Source: JANSYL01 sp965229695
GTDB taxonomy: Bacteria; Pseudomonadota; Alphaproteobacteria; Rhodobacterales; Rhodobacteraceae
NCBI GenBank assembly: GCA_965229695.1
Contig: OZ245921.1
Coordinates: 186,001 to 250,000 of the forward strand
Reading direction: 5' to 3'
DNA length: 64,000 nt
Under the pieces are notes generated by a model. It was not told the DNA's origin. It ran no database searches and saw nothing but the letters and a program-made list of their open reading frames with translations. Positions 58,703 through 64,000 of the stretch are shown here, piece by piece (the stretch's first letter is position 1; every line of letters starts with the position of its first letter). The translations under genes and the position numbers were made by a program.

Positions 58703-60192
58703 TGAAAGATACGGCCCCGCCCCCTCGTCCGCTGCGCAATGAGACGCTGGCGCAACTGCCTGCTGACGTCCTACGCCCCAGCTATGACCGCGCGCATCTA
58801 ACACCTGGCATCGTCCATATCGGCTTGGGTAATTTCCACCGCGCCCACCAGGCTTGGTATCTGCACCGTTTGATGCAACAGGGGCTGGCGCAGGATTGGG
58901 CCATCATCGGCGCGGGCGTTCGTCCCTATGACGCGGTGATGCGTGACAAGCTTTTGGCGCAGGATTGCCTGACCACCCTGATCGAGCTTGGGCCTGACAG
59001 CACCGCGTTGGAGGTAACTGGTCCCATGATCGATTACGTGCCAATTGAACCCGACAATCGCGCGCTGATCACCGCGATGGCCCAGCCCAATATCCGCATC
59101 GTGGCCCTGACCGTGACCGAAGGCGGCTACTACATCGATCCGGTGACCGGCGGGTTTGACGCCACCCATCCCGATATGCGTTTTGACGCCGCCAACCCCG
59201 CGACGCCGCGCACCGCTTTTGGTGCGATGATCGCCGCCCTGCGCCTGCGCCGCGACGCAGGCCACAGCCCGTTCAGCGGGCAAAGCTGCGATAATCTGCA
59301 AGGCAATGGCGGCATCCTGCGCCAGACCCTTGTGTCTTTGGCCCAACTCTCCGACCCGGACCTGGCCGATTGGATTGATGTCAATTGCAGCTTTCCCAAC
59401 GCGATGGTCGATTGCATCGTCCCCGCCACCGGCCCGGCCGAGTTGGACCTGGTGCGCAGCCATGGCATTGATGATACCGCGCCGGTCACCCATGAACGGT
59501 TCCGCCAATGGGTGATCGAAGATGATTTCTGCGCCGGGCGCCCGGATTGGGATCGTGTTGGGGCCACCTTTACCCATGATGTTCATGCCTATGAGGTCAT
59601 GAAAATCCGGCTTTTGAACGCCGGGCATCAGGTTTTGGCCAATGTGGGAGAGCTGCTATCGGTTGCCACCATCGCCGATTGCATGGCGCATGGGGATATC
59701 CACGCCTTTTTCCGCAAGGTGATGCTGACCGAGGTCGCGCCCCATGTCGATCCGGTGCCGGAGTGCAGCGCGCCCGAATACCTAGACCTGATCGATCAGC
59801 GCTTCGCCAATCCGCGCATCCATGACACCACGCGTCGCGTCGCCTTTGATGGCTCAGCCAGACATGCGGGGTTTGTGCTGCCCACCGTGCGCGAAGCCTT
59901 GGTCGCCGGTGCGCCTGTGGCCGGGTTGGCCTTGGTCGAGGCGCTTTGGGCACGGATGTGCGCGGGCACGCGCGAAGACGGGTCCGAGATTGCTGCCAAT
60001 GATCCGTTCTGGGAAGAACGCAGCGCCGCCGCCCGCGCCGCGCGCCATGATCCAAGCACCTGGCTTGCGCAAAGCCAAATCTATGGCGAGCTGGCCGAAG
60101 CGCCCGCTTTCGCAAGCGCTTTTGCCGATTGGCTATCGATGATTTGGCAGGATGGCTGTCAGACAGCGCTTCGGCGGTATATCGAAGGTTAA
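58702..60192 (+). CDS. mtlK: Mannitol 2-dehydrogenase
   Basis: A 496-residue enzyme of the long-chain polyol dehydrogenase family, oxidising D-mannitol to fructose (and D-arabitol to xylulose) with NAD. GIVHIGLGNFHRAHQAWYL (near 33-51) binds NAD, and KIRLLNAGHQVLANVG (from about 301) carries the Lys-x4-Asn-x2-His active site. The ATG at 58702 overlaps the preceding stop by one base (TGATG); an in-frame ATG at 58693 is the alternative. Confidence 0.92.
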   Translation: MKDTAPPPRPLRNETLAQLPADVLRPSYDRAHLTPGIVHIGLGNFHRAHQAWYLHRLMQQGLAQDWAIIGAGVRPYDAVMRDKLLAQDCLTTLIELGPDSTALEVTGPMIDYVPIEPDNRALITAMAQPNIRIVALTVTEGGYYIDPVTGGFDATHPDMRFDAANPATPRTAFGAMIAALRLRRDAGHSPFSGQSCDNLQGNGGILRQTLVSLAQLSDPDLADWIDVNCSFPNAMVDCIVPATGPAELDLVRSHGIDDTAPVTHERFRQWVIEDDFCAGRPDWDRVGATFTHDVHAYEVMKIRLLNAGHQVLANVGELLSVATIADCMAHGDIHAFFRKVMLTEVAPHVDPVPECSAPEYLDLIDQRFANPRIHDTTRRVAFDGSARHAGFVLPTVREALVAGAPVAGLALVEALWARMCAGTREDGSEIAANDPFWEERSAAARAARHDPSTWLAQSQIYGELAEAPAFASAFADWLSMIWQDGCQTALRRYIEG

Positions 60193-60204
60193 AGGACCTT
60201 CGCC

Positions 60205-61680
60205 ATGCGCTTTCTTGGAATCGACATTGGAACCTCGGCCGTCAAGCTCTGCCTCACCGATGCGGACGGCGCGGTCTTGGCCACACAAGAGGCCGCGCTA
60301 AGCCTGTCGCACCCCTTTGCTGGGGCCAGCGAACAAAACCCCGAGGCTTGGTACGCCGCCCTGCGCGCGGCCATGCTTGGATTGGCTGCGGAAGACCGCG
60401 CGCGCGTCGGGGCTTTGGGTCTGTCGGGTCAAATGCATGGTGCAGTTTGCCTGGACGCCGCCTTGCGCCCGATCCGCCCAGCCATCCTCTGGAACGATGG
60501 CCGCGCCGCCCTTGAATGCCGAGACATGGCCCAGGCCGTGCCCGAGATCGGCCAGATCGCAGGCGTGCCACCAATGCCAGGTTTCACCGCCCCAAAATTG
60601 CTCTGGCTGTCGCGACACGCGCCCGAAGATCATGCCTGCATTCACAAAATCCTGCTGCCAAAGGACTATATCGGCTTTCGGCTGCACGGAAACCTTTACA
60701 CCGACCCGTCTGACGCGGCGGGCACCCATTGGTTGGAACAAGCCACCGGGGCCTGGTCATCCGAGCTCTGCAGGGTCAGCGCCACCAACCTGGATTGGTT
60801 GCCGAGCTTGCGTTTTGGCATCGAGGCCGCAGGGCAGCTTTTGCCAGATGCCGCGTCCGACCTGGGCCTGCCCCCCGGCATCCCCATCGCCACTGGCGCG
60901 GGTGACGCAGCGGCGGGCGCCATTGGCATCGGGGCCATCGATGCTGGCGACGGGTTCCTGTCGCTCGGCACCTCGGGCCAGGTCTTTGTGACCATCGACA
61001 GCTACCGGCCCAATCCTGAAAGCCTTGTCCATGCCTATGCCCACACGATGCCGGGGATGTGGTTCCAGATGGCCTGTATGTTGAACGGTGCCCGCCCAAT
61101 GGCCTGGCTATCCGAGCTTTTGCAGCGCCCGATCGGAGACCTGACCGCCGAAGCGGAAACGGCAGAGCCCGGCCCGCTTTTCCTGCCTTACCTGACCGGG
61201 GAACGCACGCCCCACGGCGACAGCGCCATCCGCGCCGGGTTCTGGGGGTTGGGTGAAGGCACGAGCCATGGCAGCCTGATGCGCGCGGTGGTCGAAGGTA
61301 TCGCCTTTAGCTTTGCCGATGCGACGGCGGCTTTGCGCGCCGCGGGAACGACACCAGCCAAGCTTCGCGCCATCGGCGGTGGCACACGCAGCGATTTTCT
61401 GCTGCAAATGATCGCTGACGTGACCGACACCCCCATCGGTCGCAGCGACGGGGCCGAGGTTGGCCCCGCCCTCGGCGCGGCACGCCTGGCCCGTGTTGCC
61501 GCCGGTCATACAACATTGGCCGAGGTGGCCGAAAAGCCGCCCGTGTCCAAATGGTTCCAGCCCAACCCCACCAACCAAGCCACGCTCAGCCGCCGCCTGG
61601 CAGGATATCGGCGCCTATACCCGGCGCTAGCCTCGGTATCGGAGGCCATGGAAGGCGCGGTGACGATGCCGACGACTTAG
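60205..61680 (+). CDS. xylB: Xylulokinase
   Basis: A 491-residue FGGY kinase that phosphorylates D-xylulose, the product of arabitol or xylitol oxidation. GIDIGTSAVKLCLTDADG (5-22) is the phosphate-1 motif, SGQMHGAVCLD (about 74-84) the substrate loop typical of xylulokinases, and LSLGTSGQVF and IGGGTRSDFLLQMIADV the adenosine site. It is the last gene of the polyol operon, 12 bases after mtlK, and sends the sugars into the pentose phosphate pathway. Confidence 0.92.
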   Translation: MRFLGIDIGTSAVKLCLTDADGAVLATQEAALSLSHPFAGASEQNPEAWYAALRAAMLGLAAEDRARVGALGLSGQMHGAVCLDAALRPIRPAILWNDGRAALECRDMAQAVPEIGQIAGVPPMPGFTAPKLLWLSRHAPEDHACIHKILLPKDYIGFRLHGNLYTDPSDAAGTHWLEQATGAWSSELCRVSATNLDWLPSLRFGIEAAGQLLPDAASDLGLPPGIPIATGAGDAAAGAIGIGAIDAGDGFLSLGTSGQVFVTIDSYRPNPESLVHAYAHTMPGMWFQMACMLNGARPMAWLSELLQRPIGDLTAEAETAEPGPLFLPYLTGERTPHGDSAIRAGFWGLGEGTSHGSLMRAVVEGIAFSFADATAALRAAGTTPAKLRAIGGGTRSDFLLQMIADVTDTPIGRSDGAEVGPALGAARLARVAAGHTTLAEVAEKPPVSKWFQPNPTNQATLSRRLAGYRRLYPALASVSEAMEGAVTMPTT

Positions 61681-61739
61681 GAATATCGTCAAAAATCAAG
61701 CGCTCTAGTCGGGGCAAGCCAGATCGCTGAGCCAAGGCT

Positions 61740-61755
61740 GAAACGTCATCGTTTC
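61740..61755 (+). terminator. Possible weak terminator after xylB
   Basis: GAAACG (61740-61745) and CGTTTC (61750-61755) form a 6-pair stem with a TCAT loop, followed by GTTATTTC. The T tract is interrupted and the stem short, so this is only a candidate end for the polyol transcript. The rest of the 245-base gap up to 61925 is AT-rich between 61790 and 61850 and probably holds the peroxidase promoter, but no clear -35/-10 was found. Confidence 0.35.
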
Positions 61756-61925
61756 GTTATTTCAAAATCACGCGGCGCCATGTCAAAAAGCTGTATCACA
61801 ATTTTAATACATTAAGATCAGCCTCTTACTTAATCTGCCACTCAAACGCCTGCGCGCAGAAATCCCCCGTTGCCAGATTTGCGATTCCAGCCGACGCTAG
61901 GATCAGTACATCGGAGTTTGCTGAC

Positions 61926-63590
61926 GTGGCCAAAGACAAATCACGCATCTCGCATCGGGAACTTGGACCGGTCGCGATCCCAAAGACCCAAACCAAGGGG
62001 GCGGCGCTCAAAGCCAGCCGCACGCAGGAATTGGGGGATGAGTTTCACCATTTCGGCGGGCTGAACAGCACGCGCGAATGGCTGCCTGTCGAGATCTTGC
62101 AGAACATTACATCGCTCATGCAGGCCACGAACGCCAGCGCCGATCCCGCGCGCGGGTTCTTAAACGATGCCGATGATGAAACGGCGGGCGTTCCGGCAGG
62201 CTACACCTATCTTTTCCAATTGGCTGCGCATGATTTGGTGCAAACCTCCCTGCCTGCCAAACCCTATTCCGGTGCGCCGGAATTTCCCCGCAACTTGCGC
62301 AATGCGCCGCTGGAGCTTGAAACCGTCATGGGCGGCGGGCCGATGGCCTGCCCCTTTGCTTTTGATACCGACAAAGGCGCGGCCAAGCTGCGCTTGGGTC
62401 AGGTCAAAGATGATCGTGAACGTCCCTGGCACTGGACGGCGCCCGAACGCGACCTGCCGCGTACCTCTTTTGCATCCGATGGCAGCATCAATCGCAAGCG
62501 CGGGCTTGAAACCGTTCTGGTGCCGGATTCGCGCAATGACGACAACATGGTGCTCGCCCAACTCACGGCGCTGTTTCATGGTATTTACAATCACCTGGTC
62601 GATCAGACCGACGCCGATGACAGCCTGCCCGGCTACAAGGTGGATGAGATCGCGAAACTGCTATTGGTGCGGATTTACCGCCGCATCCTGCGCCAGGATA
62701 TGCTGAAACGCATTCTGCATCCGCGCATCTATGATCTTTATCTCAATGGCAATCTGCGTCTGGATCGGCCGGCTGATGCAGGCTCAACCTCGGTCGAGTT
62801 CGCCTTTGCCGCCGGGCGGTTGGGCCATGCCATGGTGCGCAATCTTTACGCCCTGAATGATGCGCAGCGGGTCAGCTTGAAGACGGTGATCAAAACCTCC
62901 TCCCGGCACAATCCCAAGGAACTGCCGATCAAGAAGATTTACCTGATCGATTGGGATTTGTTCTTCAAATCGCCCGAGGCTGCGACGCCCGACCGATTCA
63001 ATTGGGCGCTGCGCTTTGGCCCCCATGTCGCCAGCGAGCTGACCCAAGCCTCAGCCGCGCGTCCGACCGTGGGGGATGGCGTGTCGCATATTCGGCTGCC
63101 CGGCACCGTCTTCCGCGACCTGGTGCGCGAGGCCTCGAACGCGTTGATCGGCGTCGATCAATTGGTCGATTACATCCTGGCGCGCCCGCCCGACACCGGG
63201 TGGAGCGATATTCTTGATCCCGTCATTCACGGCGCAGACCGGCGGCAGATCGTCGAAACCGGCCTGCAAGCGCTGGAGTCCAAGGTAACGTTGGACACCC
63301 ATGTGCACCTGACCCAGGAACAGCGCGAGGCGATCCTGGCCGACCCACCCCTGTCGTTGTTCTTGATGTTCGAGGCGCAACAGCTTGGCCGCAACGGCGC
63401 GACCCTGGGGCCGCTTGGATCGCTGCTGGTCGCCGAAGCCATGTGGCCCGCCTTCCACCCCGAGGAATGGGAGGCCGAGGATCACGACCTTAGCGCGCGC
63501 GAAACAGCGATCTTCGGTTCGATGCCGGGCTCAATGCCCAAGCTGATAGCCGCCTTAAAACAAACCGCCCCGCAAATCTTTGCGATCTAA
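61926..63590 (+). CDS. Animal-type heme peroxidase family protein
   Basis: A 554-residue protein of the animal/peroxinectin heme peroxidase superfamily. YLFQLAAHDLVQTSL (about residues 94-108) holds the distal His, LVPDSRNDDNMVLAQLTALFHGIYNHL (about 199-225, in two halves) the conserved Asn-rich helix, and AFAAGRLGHAMVRNLY (about 295-310) the proximal His. No signal peptide is seen, so it is either cytoplasmic or secreted by another route. GGAG precedes the GTG start at 61926. The substrate is unknown; halide oxidation or lipid dioxygenation are family options. Confidence 0.85.
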   Translation: MAKDKSRISHRELGPVAIPKTQTKGAALKASRTQELGDEFHHFGGLNSTREWLPVEILQNITSLMQATNASADPARGFLNDADDETAGVPAGYTYLFQLAAHDLVQTSLPAKPYSGAPEFPRNLRNAPLELETVMGGGPMACPFAFDTDKGAAKLRLGQVKDDRERPWHWTAPERDLPRTSFASDGSINRKRGLETVLVPDSRNDDNMVLAQLTALFHGIYNHLVDQTDADDSLPGYKVDEIAKLLLVRIYRRILRQDMLKRILHPRIYDLYLNGNLRLDRPADAGSTSVEFAFAAGRLGHAMVRNLYALNDAQRVSLKTVIKTSSRHNPKELPIKKIYLIDWDLFFKSPEAATPDRFNWALRFGPHVASELTQASAARPTVGDGVSHIRLPGTVFRDLVREASNALIGVDQLVDYILARPPDTGWSDILDPVIHGADRRQIVETGLQALESKVTLDTHVHLTQEQREAILADPPLSLFLMFEAQQLGRNGATLGPLGSLLVAEAMWPAFHPEEWEAEDHDLSARETAIFGSMPGSMPKLIAALKQTAPQIFAI

Positions 63591-63610
63591 CCAAAAAACG
63601 GAGGGATACA

Positions 63611-63997
63611 ATGTCGGACAACAAAACCATGAACGTGGTGAATTACGAGGCTCTGGGCGATTTCATTGCGCAATGGTCCAAAGGCACCCTAACCCGCCCA
63701 GGCACCATCGGAGAGTTCAAGGCCCAAGTGCCCGCTACGGTGGTCGAGCTTGGCGCCGGGTATGATGATGCCGATCTTGTTTGTTATATCGATCTGCCCG
63801 CCGCGTCGGAGGATCTGACCTTTGTGATCCCCGCGCCCAGCGATATCGACACGCCGGTTCCGACCGGCACCTGGATTTTGCCCGATTTCTACAGCGAACT
63901 GGCCTTTGACGGGGAACCGGTCAGCGTGGCTGACAGCGATAAAGAAACCTTCAAATCCAGTCGCATCGCCGATTACAGCACCGCTAAGTGCATGTAA
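63611..63997 (+). CDS. Small acidic hypothetical protein
   Basis: A 128-residue protein with GGAGGG five bases before the ATG. It is acidic, predicted mostly beta after residue 45 (LVCYIDLP, LTFVIPAPSDIDTPVPTGTW), and lacks a signal peptide, membrane segments or known motifs. It follows the heme peroxidase gene by 20 bases with a strong ribosome binding site, so it is probably a partner or a co-expressed protein. I do not recognise its family. Confidence 0.7.
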   Translation: MSDNKTMNVVNYEALGDFIAQWSKGTLTRPGTIGEFKAQVPATVVELGAGYDDADLVCYIDLPAASEDLTFVIPAPSDIDTPVPTGTWILPDFYSELAFDGEPVSVADSDKETFKSSRIADYSTAKCM

Positions 63998-64000
63998 TCG

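Overview
The window reads as GC-rich chromosomal DNA of an alphaproteobacterium, most likely Rhodobacterales. The reasons are the smo-type polyol operon, the opgC-opgG/D-opgH glucan operon, the overall codon style, and dense operons with 4-base start/stop overlaps. I saw no rRNA, tRNA, CRISPR array or insertion sequence. Genus is not assignable by eye.

Layout. (1) 1-5.8 kb: end of a TTC38-like repeat protein, then the osmoregulated periplasmic glucan operon. (2) 5.8-8.5 kb: a Tat-exported rhodanese, a FkbM methyltransferase and a GT4 glycosyltransferase on the minus strand. (3) 8.8-15.3 kb: a compact coenzyme F420 operon (cofG, cofH, cofD, cofC, cofE, an F420:NADPH oxidoreductase, an F420-type LLM oxidoreductase) ending in a clear intrinsic terminator. 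(4) 15.4-21.1 kb: a phosphorelay of REC/degenerate-GGDEF protein, HPt protein, 1255-residue hybrid kinase and single-domain response regulator. (5) 21.1-26.1 kb, minus strand: GDP-mannose and GDP-L-fucose synthesis. (6) 26.2-49.3 kb: the most unusual part, described below. (7) 49.3-52.5 kb: LysR regulator, DUF1330 protein, second LLM oxidoreductase, SDR. (8) 52.6-61.7 kb: LacI-family regulator with a palindromic operator and a sorbitol/mannitol operon (ABC transporter, polyol dehydrogenases, xylulokinase). (9) 61.9-64 kb: an animal-type heme peroxidase and a small acidic protein.

Region 6 combines three chemistries that I propose form one envelope-lipid system. On the minus strand are PEP mutase (fused to a nucleotidyltransferase-like domain), phosphonopyruvate decarboxylase and 2-aminoethylphosphonate (AEP) transaminase, which together make AEP. 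Divergently, a translationally coupled operon encodes a glycosyltransferase, an ABC exporter, an alpha-oxoamine synthase (probable serine palmitoyltransferase), a DUF4833-like exported protein, a myo-inositol-1-phosphate synthase, a eukaryote-like 3-ketodihydrosphingosine reductase and a divergent CdsA-like cytidylyltransferase. LptF/LptG paralogues follow, then a PntC/LicC-like cytidylyltransferase, two CDP-alcohol phosphotransferases, a GT4, a Stealth phosphotransferase, an FGGY kinase, a multi-pass protein with faint Frag1/DRAM likeness and an exostosin-like glycosyltransferase.

The inferred product is a sphingoid-based lipid with AEP and/or inositol-phosphate head groups, glycosylated and moved to the outer membrane by dedicated LptFG-type machinery. 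Individual enzyme families are recognisable. The integrated pathway, its order and its product are inference.
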